Origin: Salinicola halophyticus | GTDB lineage: Bacteria > Pseudomonadota > Gammaproteobacteria > Pseudomonadales > Halomonadaceae | Assembly (NCBI RefSeq): GCF_003206695.1 | Contig: NZ_PZJN01000003.1 | Coordinates: 393,323 to 457,322 of the forward strand | Length of the DNA: 64,000 nt | Reading direction: 5' to 3' | Shown here: positions 45,068 to 55,243 of the stretch, one piece after another | How the letters are laid out: every line of letters begins with the position of its first letter | Numbering within the stretch: position 1 is the first letter of the stretch | Notes under the pieces: generated by a model | What the model was told of the DNA's origin: nothing | Seen by the model: the letters and a program-made list of their open reading frames with translations, nothing else | The model's database searches: none | Translations under genes and position numbers: made by a program

Positions 45068-46261
45068 ATGGCTCGCAGACCCACCGGCCGTCGATTCGCC
45101 TTGCCAAGGATCACTCTGTCACACGTCACGGCCGGTTTCGTGGCGGTTCTGGTCGGATACACCAGCTCCGCGGTGATCATTTTCCAGGCAGCCGCGGCAG
45201 CCGGTGCGAGCCCCGCTCAGATCGGCGGCTGGCTGAGCGCGCTCGGCCTGGCGATGGGCGTTACCTCGATCGGGCTTTCGCTGCACTATCGGCAACCCAT
45301 TCTGACCGCCTGGTCGACGCCCGGCGCGGCACTACTGGCAGTGAGTCTGCCAGGCCTTCCGCTCAGCGAGGCCATCGGAGTCTTCCTGTTCAGCGCGGTC
45401 CTGATCCTGATCTGCGGTATTACCGGCTGGTTCGCCAGGCTGATGCAGATCATTCCACAATCGATCGCCGCCGCCATGCTCGCCGGCGTGCTGCTGCGCT
45501 TCGGGCTGGAGGCCTTTGCCTCGCTGGAAGGCGATTTCGTGCTGGTACTGGCCATGTTTCTGACCTATCTCGCCGCCAAGCGCTGGCAGCCCCGCTACGC
45601 CATCGTCATGGTATTGCTGGTCGGACTCGGCGTGGCGGCAGCCTTGGGCGAGATCGATACACATCAGGCCGGCCTGACCATTACCGCACCCCAGCCGGTC
45701 TGGCCGACTTTCTCGCTATCGAGCCTGATCGGCGTGGGCGTCCCGCTGTTCGTGGTGACCATGGCGTCGCAGAATGCCCCGGGCGTGGCCACCTTGCGCG
45801 CGGCCGGATACGACGCGCCCATTTCGCCGCTGATGATCTGGACCGGCTTGGCGACGCTCGTTCTCGCGCCGTTCGGCGCCTTCAGCGTCTGTCTGGCTGC
45901 GATCACCGCCGCGATCTGCATGGGGCCGGAAGTCGACCCCGATAGGGATCGGCGCTACCCGGCGGCGATCTGCGCCGGCGGATTCTATCTTGTGGCCGGA
46001 CTCTTCGGCGGCTCGATCGGCACGCTATTCGATGCCTTGCCCTCGGGCCTGGTGCTGGCGATTGCCGGCCTGGCACTGCTTTCCACCATCGGTGGCAGTC
46101 TTCACCGTGCCCTGCTCGAAAGCCATCAGCGCGAGCCGGCGCTGATCACCTTTCTGGTGACCGGTTCAGGGGTAACGCTGTTCGGCGTCGGCGCGGCGTT
46201 CTGGGGACTGGCAGCCGGGCTGCTGTCGCTGTTCGTCCTGTCGCCATCGCGCCACGGCTGA
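45068..46261 (+). CDS. benE: BenE-family transporter
   Basis: Inner-membrane proton symporter family named for benzoate uptake; actual substrate not shown. At 397 residues it has about twelve helices, with conserved TAWSTPGAALLAVSLPG, MASQNAPGVATLRAAGYDAPISP and FGAFSVCLAAITAAICMGPEVDPDRDRRY. No benzoate catabolic genes are nearby; the pairing with a cupin-sensor regulator suggests induction by or repression through its substrate. GAGAG lies seven bases upstream of the ATG. Confidence 0.92.
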   Translation: MARRPTGRRFALPRITLSHVTAGFVAVLVGYTSSAVIIFQAAAAAGASPAQIGGWLSALGLAMGVTSIGLSLHYRQPILTAWSTPGAALLAVSLPGLPLSEAIGVFLFSAVLILICGITGWFARLMQIIPQSIAAAMLAGVLLRFGLEAFASLEGDFVLVLAMFLTYLAAKRWQPRYAIVMVLLVGLGVAAALGEIDTHQAGLTITAPQPVWPTFSLSSLIGVGVPLFVVTMASQNAPGVATLRAAGYDAPISPLMIWTGLATLVLAPFGAFSVCLAAITAAICMGPEVDPDRDRRYPAAICAGGFYLVAGLFGGSIGTLFDALPSGLVLAIAGLALLSTIGGSLHRALLESHQREPALITFLVTGSGVTLFGVGAAFWGLAAGLLSLFVLSPSRHG

Positions 46262-46362
46262 ACCCTGCCCCTCGCCCTGACGCTGGCTCTGAATTGACCC
46301 TGAATAGAATCTGGCGGTCTGACCGGACGGCGGCTGGCCGGGGACAGCAGCTGAACGATGGG

Positions 46363-47265
46363 TCAGATGCCGTTCAACGCGCCCTGTCGCGAGCCCTCGT
46401 CGCCATCGCCGATCGGCGCGACGTCCACGGCGACCTCGAGCTCATGCACGCCGCCACCGTTCATGATGCCTTTGAGAGGTGGCACGTCGCCGTAATCTCT
46501 TCCCCATCCCAGCACCAGATGACGCTCGCCGGGCAGATTGCCGTTGGTCGGATCGTATTCCAGCCAACCCCAGTTCGGGACATGGACCGCGACCCAGGCA
46601 TGCGACGCGTCGGCGCCGATCAGCCGGGGGCGCCCCGGCGGCGGCAGCGTTTCCAGATAGCCGCTGACGTAGCGGGCGGCAAGGCCCAGCGAGCGCAGGC
46701 TGCCGATCATCAGATGCGCGAAATCCTGGCACACGCCGCGCCGCGCCCGGAGAACCTCCCGCACCGGCGTCGCCAGCGTCGAGAACTCGGGATCGTAGGT
46801 GAACGTCTCGAAGATCCTGCGGTTGAGATCCCCCACCGCCTCGAGTAACGGGCGACCGGGCGGAAAGCTGGAGATCGCGAACGCTCGCAGCGCCGATTCC
46901 CGCATGATGAACGGCGAATCGAGTTGAAATTGGCGAAGCTCAGGCAATCGAGGGGCATGGCTCGCGGCCGACTGCCAATCCTTGTCGACCTCGCTCGGTG
47001 GCAGCGGGCGCCCCTGGGTCTGAAGTGCGGTCGAGGCGGTGACCGACAATGCCAGATGGATCTCCTGAACGCTGAAACGCGTCACTCGATTACCGAAGAA
47101 ATCAGCGCGTTCGCTGACGACCGCCGGGCGCGGCTCGATCGTAAGCTCAGTGGTCTCGATCTTCTGCCAAGGCAATACCCGAGGCGTGAGGCGCGCCTCG
47201 TTGTGACACAGCGAGACAGGCGAGGCGTAGTCATAGCGAGTCGTATGGCGAACGCGGTAGCGCAT
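46363..47265 (-). CDS. Transglutaminase-like protease family protein
   Basis: Bacterial transglutaminase-like protein with an N-terminal beta domain (MRYRVRHTTRYDYASPVSLCHNEARLTPR) and a catalytic core: Cys in RRGVCQDFAHLMIGSLRSLGL, His in SHAWVAVHVP and Asp in WLEYDPTNG. Such proteins are predicted cysteine peptidases or ligases in amidoligase clusters. At 300 residues it has the usual length. It lies 58 bp downstream of the fused ATP-grasp/alpha-E gene, so the two should form one operon. Confidence 0.88.
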   Translation of the reverse strand: MRYRVRHTTRYDYASPVSLCHNEARLTPRVLPWQKIETTELTIEPRPAVVSERADFFGNRVTRFSVQEIHLALSVTASTALQTQGRPLPPSEVDKDWQSAASHAPRLPELRQFQLDSPFIMRESALRAFAISSFPPGRPLLEAVGDLNRRIFETFTYDPEFSTLATPVREVLRARRGVCQDFAHLMIGSLRSLGLAARYVSGYLETLPPPGRPRLIGADASHAWVAVHVPNWGWLEYDPTNGNLPGERHLVLGWGRDYGDVPPLKGIMNGGGVHELEVAVDVAPIGDGDEGSRQGALNGI

Positions 47266-47323
47266 GCTGAAATCCTGTGACGAGCGAGCCGAAGAACCAT
47301 GCCCAGAGCAACGGGCAGCGTAT

Positions 47324-49852
47324 TTATTGCGCCTGCATGGGAACCAGCTGGCGCGGCGCCTCGACGTGACTGAAATGGCTATGCTCGATGGCCAGCGACA
47401 ACCTTTCGAGCGGCGCGGTCAGGGCATCGAGCAGTTCCGACAGCGCGCTTTTGGCCTCGGCGTCGTCGTCCAGTCTCGCCAGCAGCGCCAGATCGGCCAG
47501 GTGCAACGCCGAACGAGCCTTGATCAGCAGCCTTGCTTCATCGCTGCGATACGGCGTGTTGCTCGGCTGGGGCAGACGTTCGATCTGACGTTCCAGGCGC
47601 TTGAACATGTAGCCCACGGAGCGCGGGTTGGCCTCGTCGAACAGCAGCAGATCGAGAATGGCCGCCGGATGCAGCTCACTGCGGTAACGTCTTCGATAGG
47701 CGGTGGCGTTATCCGTCGTCGTCAGCACCACGTCCCACAGCGACTCGCCGGCATGCGCCGAATCGATCAATGCCAGCCGCAACAGCCTCAAGGTCGCCAG
47801 TGCTCGCTCGAGAAAACGTCCGATATCCATGAAACGCCAACCGAAGTGGTGCGGCATGGTCTCGTTGCACAGACCGAAGAAAGCCGCCAGCTGAGTGATC
47901 AGCGTCTCGACCGATCGCCGGCCCTGATCGATCCCGGCGTAGGGCAATCGCGCCGACTCCTGACGGAGCTGATTGAAGACGCGCCAGGCATCGTCACCGA
48001 GATGGTCACGCACGGCGCGACAGTTGTTGACCATGCGCGAGATCAGCATCGGCAGACCACCGTCCCGGCTCTCCTGAAACAGCGCCAGCAGCCGCTCTCG
48101 ATGCGCGACGAACGGTTCCACCGGCAATGCATCGGGCGACGCGGAATCGGGCTCCATCAGATGCAGCAGATCGATCAGCGTTTCATCCGCCAGCCCTTCC
48201 TGATCCTGTTCCAGTAGCCGATAGAGGGCCTCGCGCAGCAGTCGAGACCGTCCCTCGAGTCGCTCGCCGTAGCGCCCCACCCAGAACAGGCTATCGGCAA
48301 CACGACTCGGCAGATCGGCACCATCGCGCGTCACCACCAGCGGCTGACGCGAACGCCGCAACCGACTGACATGCGGCTGCGGTTGATCCGCGGTGATCCA
48401 GACGTCCTTGACGCACTGGCTGGATCGCATCGCGCTGCCCGGGGCGCCCTGCCAGGCAACGCCGCCGGGCATGGTTTCGTAAGCCCTGAAACGATAGTCG
48501 GCGTCGAAGACCGCCTGGGTGAAGCAACGCACATTGAAAGACAGTGGTGTCAGCTCGGCGCAGTCGCGACTGAAAAACGGCGCGGTAGCCGCCTCCAGCA
48601 GCTGCTGGGCGACGTAACGATCCGGGTGGGCGACGATGGACTGGCGCAGCTGGCTGGCCGCCTCCTCGCTCAGATCGGCCACCGAGATCAAAACCGATCC
48701 TTCATCCAGAGATTGGAAAGCGAGCGTCTCGAATCCGGCCATCGCCCAGGCCATCCCGTCCGGCTGGCCGCACCAGTGCCGCTCGACCCCCTCGATCTGC
48801 AACGTTTCGCCGAGCAGTCGCTCGCACAGAATAGGCAGGTGCGCCGCGATCAATGGATGCTCCAGCCCGCCCACGCCCGGGGGGTTAGCCACACCGACGC
48901 CACCGGCGCGAATCGCCTCGAGCAAGCCAGGCACGCCGATCAGCGAGTCGCCGCGCAGTTCCAGCGGGTCGCTCCAGGCATCGCCGATGTGACGCAACAA
49001 TACGTCCACCGGCTGAAGGCCACCCAGCGTACGCATCCACACACGCGAATCGCGCACCACCAGATCGCTGCCCTCGACGAGGGCCAGATTGAGGTAGTTG
49101 GCCAGGTATGCATGTTCGAAATGACTGTCATGCCCGGGGCCCGGCGCCAGCAACGCGATGGTGGGGTGATCGAAATTGAGGCGTGACAACGATGAGAGGG
49201 AGTGGTGCTGGGCGCTCAGAAAGCCCGCCAGCCGTCTCAGCGGCGCCCGGCGATAGAGATCCGGCAGCGCGCGAGCCATGGCGATGCGATTTTCCAGCGC
49301 GAAGCCCACGCCCGAAGGCGACTGGACACGATCGGCCAGCACTCGCCAGTGGCCGCGCGCATCGCGGGTCAGATCCACACCGTGCAACAGCAGACCGGGA
49401 TCGTCTTCGCTCAACAGCTGATCGCAGGGGAGCAGAAAAGCAGGATTGGCATAGAGCGCATCGGCCGGCAGCACGCCCTCCGCCAGCATCCGACGTGGCC
49501 CGTAGATATCCTTGAGCACGGCGGCCAGCAACCGGCTGCGCTGGCGCAAGCCCTGTTCGAGTTGCTGCCACTCCTGAGGCGAGATCACCAACGGCAGTGG
49601 ATCCAGCCACCACTGACGCCGGCTGCCGGCTTCGTCGTTGGGAAGATTGTAGGTCACGCCGTTTTCGTGCAGCAGATGCTGCACTTCGTCGGCTCGCTGT
49701 ACCAGCGCCTCCCGCCCCAGTTGGGCCAATTGATGCAACAGTGGCAGCCAACGCTGGCGCACCGAGCCATCGCTGGCAATCAACGCATCGTGAGCGCTAC
49801 CGGGGGCGTAGCTTTCCAACCAGGGAGTCCGAAGCGTTTCGCTCGCCACCAT
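47324..49852 (-). CDS. Fused circularly permuted ATP-grasp and alpha-E protein
   Basis: 842 residues. The N-terminal half (about 1-500) is a circularly permuted ATP-grasp with LLHGVDLTRDARGHWRVLADRVQSPSGVGFALENR. The C-terminal half (from about 513, RVADSLFWVGRYGERLEGRSRLL) is an alpha-E helical domain. It is predicted to form peptide or amide bonds. Compared with the separate copy at 53785, ED in the VLEDN motif is AD, and the VVKPANESGG segment is replaced by LAFQSLDEGS near 377-386, so the usual lysine is missing. The ATP-grasp half may be inactive or altered. Confidence 0.85.
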   Translation of the reverse strand: MVASETLRTPWLESYAPGSAHDALIASDGSVRQRWLPLLHQLAQLGREALVQRADEVQHLLHENGVTYNLPNDEAGSRRQWWLDPLPLVISPQEWQQLEQGLRQRSRLLAAVLKDIYGPRRMLAEGVLPADALYANPAFLLPCDQLLSEDDPGLLLHGVDLTRDARGHWRVLADRVQSPSGVGFALENRIAMARALPDLYRRAPLRRLAGFLSAQHHSLSSLSRLNFDHPTIALLAPGPGHDSHFEHAYLANYLNLALVEGSDLVVRDSRVWMRTLGGLQPVDVLLRHIGDAWSDPLELRGDSLIGVPGLLEAIRAGGVGVANPPGVGGLEHPLIAAHLPILCERLLGETLQIEGVERHWCGQPDGMAWAMAGFETLAFQSLDEGSVLISVADLSEEAASQLRQSIVAHPDRYVAQQLLEAATAPFFSRDCAELTPLSFNVRCFTQAVFDADYRFRAYETMPGGVAWQGAPGSAMRSSQCVKDVWITADQPQPHVSRLRRSRQPLVVTRDGADLPSRVADSLFWVGRYGERLEGRSRLLREALYRLLEQDQEGLADETLIDLLHLMEPDSASPDALPVEPFVAHRERLLALFQESRDGGLPMLISRMVNNCRAVRDHLGDDAWRVFNQLRQESARLPYAGIDQGRRSVETLITQLAAFFGLCNETMPHHFGWRFMDIGRFLERALATLRLLRLALIDSAHAGESLWDVVLTTTDNATAYRRRYRSELHPAAILDLLLFDEANPRSVGYMFKRLERQIERLPQPSNTPYRSDEARLLIKARSALHLADLALLARLDDDAEAKSALSELLDALTAPLERLSLAIEHSHFSHVEAPRQLVPMQAQ

Positions 49853-49982
49853 CGTATTTTATCTGCGTATGCGCCGGGGTTCCTTCCCAGCGGCCGGTCA
49901 TCACCGGGCTCCTGCCGGTGCCATGGGGCTCGACGAGATCGTCGGTTCCCCTATTCATCCAAAGGGCGTTACTCATCACAGC

Positions 49983-50033
49983 AACGCCATGTTCATCAAA
50001 AGAACGCCATGCTCGGCAAAAGAACGCCACGCC
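49983..50033. repeat. 20-bp tandem repeat between two amidoligase-cluster operons
   Basis: AACGCCATGTTCATCAAAAG (49983) and AACGCCATGCTCGGCAAAAG (50003), then a partial AACGCCACGCC (50023). A degenerate copy precedes at about 49964. Non-coding. Confidence 0.85.
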
Positions 50034-50082
50034 GCCGGTTCCACGGACGACGCCCTTCTATCGGCCGCCATCATATCCCGGT

Positions 50083-53000
50083 TTAGCCATGGCGCGAGTC
50101 GATTTCCGTTCCGCGTTCGCGCAGATCGAGCGTGAACGGATAATCGCGACTGACGTTCAGCTCGGGCACATCGTGGACACCCTGGCGATGACCATGAGCC
50201 ACGAACCGGGCCAGACGCCGTGCCTCCGCCTCATTGGCATTGACCGGAAAGCGCTCGAAATTGCGTCCGCCCGGGTGCGACACGTGATAGCTGCAGCCAC
50301 CGATCGAACGCCGATTCCAGGTATCGACGATATCGAACACCAGCGGCGCATGAACCGGTATCCGTGGATGCAGCGCGGACGGTGGCTGCCAGGCGCGGTA
50401 ACGCACTCCGCCCACGGCTTCATCGTTACGATCCGTGGCCCTCAGCGGCACACGATGCCCGTTGCAGGTCACGACATACCGATTCCCGCTCATACCGCTG
50501 ACCCTGACTTGCAGTCGCTCCACTGAGGAGTCCACATAGCGCGACGTTCCACCACCGGAAGCCTCTTCGCCGAGCACGTGCCAGGGTTCGATCGCCTGGC
50601 GGAGTTCGAGTTCGAGCCCCTGATACTGGACGCGACCCAGTACCGGGCAGCGAAACGCCAGAAACGGCGCGAACCACTCGAGCGCGAAAGTCATCCCCTC
50701 ATTGGCGAGATCGCCCAGCACTTCCTCGAGATCGCGCCAGAGATAGTGCGGCAGCATCCAGCGGTCGTGCAGCGCAGTGCCCCAACGGACCAGATTGCCG
50801 TACGCCGGCCGATCCCAGAAGCGCGCGACCAGCGCGCGGATCAGCAAACCCTGCATCAGGCTCATGCGCGGGTGCGGCGGCATCTCGAAGCCCCGCAGCT
50901 CGAGCAGGCCGAGCCTTCCGGTGTCGCTGTCCGGCGAATAGAGCTTGTCGATGCAGAATTCCGCGCGATGGGTATTACCGGTGAGATCGGTCAGCAGATG
51001 CCGGAAAAGTCGATCCACCAGCCAGGGCTGCGCGGTCTCCTCTCGCTCCAGCTGCGCCAGCGCGATTTCGAGTTCATGCAGCGACTCATGGCGTGCCTCG
51101 TCCACGCGTGGCGCCTGACTGGTCGGGCCGACGAAAAGCCCCGAGAACAGATAGGAGAGCGCCGGGTGGCGCTGCCAGTAGCTGACCAGACTGCCGAGCA
51201 AAGCCGGGCGTCGCAGGAACGGCGAATCCGCGGGCGTGGCGCCGCCCAGGGTGACGTGATTGCCGCCACCGGTGCCGGTATGACGACCATCGAGCATGAA
51301 CTTTTCGGCGCCGAGACGGGTTTGCCGGGCCTCTTCGTAGACCGTTTCGGTCTGTGCCACCAGGCCTGACCAGCTTTCGGCCGGCATGATATTGACCTCG
51401 ATCACGCCGGGGTCCGGGGTGATCATGAACTGCTTGAGGCGCGGATCGGCGGGCGGCGGATAGCCCTCGACGACCACCGGCATCTCGAGCATGGCGGCGG
51501 TCTGCTCGATGGCCGCGATCAGTTCGAGATAGTGCTCGAGCCGGGTCACCGGCGGTACGAAGACATGGAGCTGGCCGGCGCGCGTTTCCAGACACAGGCT
51601 GGTGTTGATGGTCTCGGGCTGATCGTTGATCGAACCGGGCCGGTCGCTGACCGCTTCATCGACGACCGCCGGCCCCGCCGATCCGGGCCGGCGTCCACCG
51701 CTCAAGGCGTTGTAGGGCAGGCTCTCGGCACTCTCGCGCTGCGCACCCGCGGGGCCCGCCTCGACGGCCTGGCGCACGGCCTGGTAGCGTCGTGTCACCC
51801 CGGCATGTGAATCTTCGAGCGCAACCGATGGCGCCCACAATGAACGCTGCTGATCGACGTCGCCAAACGCTACCTGTGGCAGTGACGACAACGGCAATCT
51901 CAAGCCCATGGGCGAGTCGCCGGGAATCAGATAGAGATGATCGCGGCGCAGCGGCCATTCGCCGCTCTGCCAACCGTGCAATCTCGGTGCGTAACGCAGG
52001 GGTAGCGCGTAGCCGACCACGCTCCCGAGGCCACGCTCCAGCAGCTGCGCCAGACGCCGACGCTCTTCATCGTCATCGAGATCGTGCTGACGCGGGTCGA
52101 CGTCCAGCGCCAGGGTCTGCTCGCGCCACAGATAGTAAAAGGCGTCTTCGTATCCGGGCAGCAGGTGATTCGCGTTGACACCCAGATGCTCGGCCAGGGC
52201 CTCGCCGAAGCGCAGCGCGTCCCCGGCATCGTGGCCGGGTTGAGCGCCGTCGTCGGCCAGCCAGCGCTCGTCATGCCATACGGGTTGACCGTCCCGGCGC
52301 CAGTAACAGGCCAGTGCCCAGCGTGGCAGCGGTTCGCCGGGGTACCACTTGCCCTGCCGGTAGTGCAGCAGACCGCCCGGGGCGAAGGCGCGCCGCAACC
52401 GCTTGAGCAGCTCGCCGGAAAGCCGGCGCTTGGTCGGGCCCTGGGCGGCAGTGTTCCACTCGTCGGCCTCCATGTCGTCGGTCGACACGAAGGTCGGCTC
52501 GCCGCCCATGGTCAGACGGACATCACCGGCGCTCAGGCGACGATCGACCTGCTCGCCGAGACGCTCGATCGCTTGCCACTGATCGTCGCTATAGGGCCGG
52601 GTGACACGTGGATCCTCGTGGATCCGCTCGACGCTCATCGAAAAATCGAACGTCACCTCGCACTCGTCGGAGTAACCGACGATCGGCGAGGCGCTGGTCG
52701 GCTCCGGCGTCGCCGCCAACGGGATATGCCCTTCCCCGGCCAATAGACCGGAAGTCGGGTCGAGACCGATCCAGCCCGCGCCGGGCACGAAGACCTCGGC
52801 CCAGGCATGGAGATCGGTAAAGTCGGTTTCGGTCCCGGAGGGCCCATCCAGCGCCTTGACGTCGGCCGTCAACTGAATCAGGTAACCCGAGACGAAACGC
52901 GCCGCCAGGCCGAGATGACGCGCGATCTGCACCAGCAGCCAGGCAGAATCCCGACACGAACCCAGCGCCTTCTCCAGCGTCTCCTCGGCACTCTGGACGC

Positions 53001-53493
53001 CCGCTTCCATGCGCACCAGATAACCGATGTCCTGCTGCAGGCGCTGGTTGAGCATTACCAGAAAATCGGCAATACCGCGCTCGTCTCTGGGCACCGCCGC
53101 CAGCCAGGCCAGCAGGCGTTCACCGCGCTCGCCGATCTCGAGATAAGGCGCCAGTTCCTTGCGCAGTGCCGGCGGATAGGCGAACGGATAATTCTCGGCG
53201 TAGCTCTCGACGAAGAAATCGAACGGATTGATCACCGTCATCGGCGCGATCACCTCGACCGCCACGTCGAGACGCGTCACCGGCTCCGGGAAGACCACGC
53301 GGGCGATGAAGTTACCGAAGGGGTCCTGCTGCCAGCTCAGAAATTGCGGCTTGGCCGAAATCTCAAGCGAATAGGCTTCGATCGGCGTGCGGCAGTGCGG
53401 CGCCGGCCGCAGTCGGATCAGATGCGGCGACAGATGAACCGGCCGGTCGAAGACGTAGGAGGTACGATGAGACAGCGCAACACGTAGGGTCAT
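50083..53493 (-). CDS. DUF2126 protein with N-terminal transglutaminase-like domain
   Basis: Large protein of 1136 residues. The first 300 hold a transglutaminase-like core with Cys in GSCRDSAWLLVQIARHLGL, His in DLHAWAEVFVPGAGW and Asp in GLDPTSG. The rest is DUF2126, resembling a glutamine synthetase/COOH-NH2 ligase-type fold in the literature on amidoligases (GGNHVTLGGATPADSPFLRRP, LEIALAQLEREETAQPWLVD, HTGTGGGNH). It probably joins peptides or modifies proteins. ATG 53493 has AAGAGA upstream; 53553 is less likely. It diverges from the separate ATP-grasp gene. Confidence 0.88.
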   Translation of the reverse strand: MTLRVALSHRTSYVFDRPVHLSPHLIRLRPAPHCRTPIEAYSLEISAKPQFLSWQQDPFGNFIARVVFPEPVTRLDVAVEVIAPMTVINPFDFFVESYAENYPFAYPPALRKELAPYLEIGERGERLLAWLAAVPRDERGIADFLVMLNQRLQQDIGYLVRMEAGVQSAEETLEKALGSCRDSAWLLVQIARHLGLAARFVSGYLIQLTADVKALDGPSGTETDFTDLHAWAEVFVPGAGWIGLDPTSGLLAGEGHIPLAATPEPTSASPIVGYSDECEVTFDFSMSVERIHEDPRVTRPYSDDQWQAIERLGEQVDRRLSAGDVRLTMGGEPTFVSTDDMEADEWNTAAQGPTKRRLSGELLKRLRRAFAPGGLLHYRQGKWYPGEPLPRWALACYWRRDGQPVWHDERWLADDGAQPGHDAGDALRFGEALAEHLGVNANHLLPGYEDAFYYLWREQTLALDVDPRQHDLDDDEERRRLAQLLERGLGSVVGYALPLRYAPRLHGWQSGEWPLRRDHLYLIPGDSPMGLRLPLSSLPQVAFGDVDQQRSLWAPSVALEDSHAGVTRRYQAVRQAVEAGPAGAQRESAESLPYNALSGGRRPGSAGPAVVDEAVSDRPGSINDQPETINTSLCLETRAGQLHVFVPPVTRLEHYLELIAAIEQTAAMLEMPVVVEGYPPPADPRLKQFMITPDPGVIEVNIMPAESWSGLVAQTETVYEEARQTRLGAEKFMLDGRHTGTGGGNHVTLGGATPADSPFLRRPALLGSLVSYWQRHPALSYLFSGLFVGPTSQAPRVDEARHESLHELEIALAQLEREETAQPWLVDRLFRHLLTDLTGNTHRAEFCIDKLYSPDSDTGRLGLLELRGFEMPPHPRMSLMQGLLIRALVARFWDRPAYGNLVRWGTALHDRWMLPHYLWRDLEEVLGDLANEGMTFALEWFAPFLAFRCPVLGRVQYQGLELELRQAIEPWHVLGEEASGGGTSRYVDSSVERLQVRVSGMSGNRYVVTCNGHRVPLRATDRNDEAVGGVRYRAWQPPSALHPRIPVHAPLVFDIVDTWNRRSIGGCSYHVSHPGGRNFERFPVNANEAEARRLARFVAHGHRQGVHDVPELNVSRDYPFTLDLRERGTEIDSRHG

Positions 53494-53784
53494 GGCAATC
53501 TCTTGGCTCGATTGACGATCTTGTTGTGGGTATTCACGGGCACGATTGAGCAAATTCAGGCTATCAGCGTAGGCGTTCAGCGTGACACCCGCATACGCTT
53601 CTCACTATGCTGAAGACGGAACGTTCGACGACGGCCTGGCGGACAGCGACATAGGCCGAGTCACAACGACCGAATTCTTCCATACCCGTCTCTATATACG
53701 TCCATATAAACGGTTTTGCCGCAACGGGCGACGCGACAACACCCAAAAAAGCGTCTTCGACCCCGCAGACAGGAGTGTTCTCCC

Positions 53785-55239
53785 ATGGGCAATGTGGATT
53801 GGAAGCAGTACCCGAGCCAGCACTTCTACGACGAACTACTCGATGACAATGGTTCGCCGCGCGATGCGGCCAAGCCGCTATGCGACATGCTTTCGAGCTT
53901 TACGGCCAAGGAACTCGATGAACGCAAGATCGCGGCGGAAGTCGCCATCCGGACCATGGGCATCACTTTCACCGTCTACTCAGAGGGCAGCACCATCGAC
54001 CGGGCCTGGCCGTTCGATATCGTGCCGCGCATCATCCCGGCCAACGAGTGGCGAGCCGTGGAGGCCGGCCTCAAGCAGCGCGTCGATGCGCTGAATCTGT
54101 TCATCGACGACCTCTACCATGACCAGAAAGTCATCAAGGATGGCGTGTTTCCCGAGGAGGTGCTGGCGCAGTCGGTCAACTTCCGCCCGCAGTGCATGGG
54201 GATCAATCCGCCCCACGGCGTCTGGGCGCACATCTGCGGCTCCGATCTGGTTCGCGACGGCAACGGCACGCTCTACGTGCTCGAGGACAATCTTCGCGTT
54301 CCTTCCGGCGTCTCCTACATGCTCGAGAACCGCAACGTGACCAAGCGGGTTCTCCCCGAGCTGTTCGAGACCGGTCGCATTCTGCCGCTGGATGACTACC
54401 CTGCCCAGCTCTACGACATGCTGGCGAGCATGTCGCCGCGTCACCATGACGAGCCCCAGATCGTGGTGCTGACGCCGGGCATCTACAACTCGGCCTATTA
54501 CGAACACGCCTATCTCGCCCAGCAGATGGGCGTGGAACTGGTACAGGGTTCCGATCTGACGGTGGACGACGACGATGTCGTGCATATGCACACCGTCGAT
54601 GGCCTCAAACGCGTCGACGTGATCTACCGCCGCGTCGACGACCTGTTTCTGGATCCGGAGGCGTTCATTCCGGATTCCATGCTCGGCACGCCGGGGCTGA
54701 TGCGAGCCTGGCGCGCGGGCAAGGTCGCTCTGACCAATGCTCCAGGCGCCGGCGTCGCGGATGACAAGGTCGTCTACGCCTTTGTGCCTCAGCTGATCCG
54801 GTACTATCTCGATCAGGAACCGCTGATTCCCAATGTTCCCAGCTATCTCTGCATGTTCGAGGACGATCGCCGCTACGTGCTCGAGCATCTCGACGAGCTG
54901 GTGGTCAAGCCGGCCAACGAGTCCGGTGGCTACGGCATGCTGATCGGCCCGCGCGCCACCGACGAGGAACGCCGGGAATTCGCCAGACGTATCGAAGCCG
55001 ACCCTCGCAACTACATGGCTCAACCTACGCTTGCGCTCTCTACCGCGCCGACGCTGTTCGACGGCACGCCGGAGCCCCGCCATGTCGACCTGAGACCTTT
55101 CATCCTTTCCGGCCCCGAGACGCACGTCACCATGGGCGGCTTGACGCGCGTGGCACTGGTGAAGGACTCGCTGGTGGTCAACTCCTCCCAGGGCGGCGGG
55201 AGCAAGGACACCTGGATCGTCGAAACCGAGGGGGAGTGA
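53785..55239 (+). CDS. Circularly permuted ATP-grasp type 2 protein (separate copy)
   Basis: 484 residues. It has CGSDLVRDGNGTLYVLEDNLRVPSGVSYMLENR, the lysine motif LVVKPANESGGYGMLIGP (K near 375), and an intact C-terminal PRHVDLRPFILSG, VTMGGLTRVAL, SQGGGSKDTW. All expected nucleotide-binding elements look present, in contrast to the fused copy. Predicted peptide ligase. AGGAG lies nine bases before the ATG. Four bases separate its stop from the alpha-E gene. Confidence 0.9.
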   Translation: MGNVDWKQYPSQHFYDELLDDNGSPRDAAKPLCDMLSSFTAKELDERKIAAEVAIRTMGITFTVYSEGSTIDRAWPFDIVPRIIPANEWRAVEAGLKQRVDALNLFIDDLYHDQKVIKDGVFPEEVLAQSVNFRPQCMGINPPHGVWAHICGSDLVRDGNGTLYVLEDNLRVPSGVSYMLENRNVTKRVLPELFETGRILPLDDYPAQLYDMLASMSPRHHDEPQIVVLTPGIYNSAYYEHAYLAQQMGVELVQGSDLTVDDDDVVHMHTVDGLKRVDVIYRRVDDLFLDPEAFIPDSMLGTPGLMRAWRAGKVALTNAPGAGVADDKVVYAFVPQLIRYYLDQEPLIPNVPSYLCMFEDDRRYVLEHLDELVVKPANESGGYGMLIGPRATDEERREFARRIEADPRNYMAQPTLALSTAPTLFDGTPEPRHVDLRPFILSGPETHVTMGGLTRVALVKDSLVVNSSQGGGSKDTWIVETEGE

Positions 55240-55243
55240 AATC

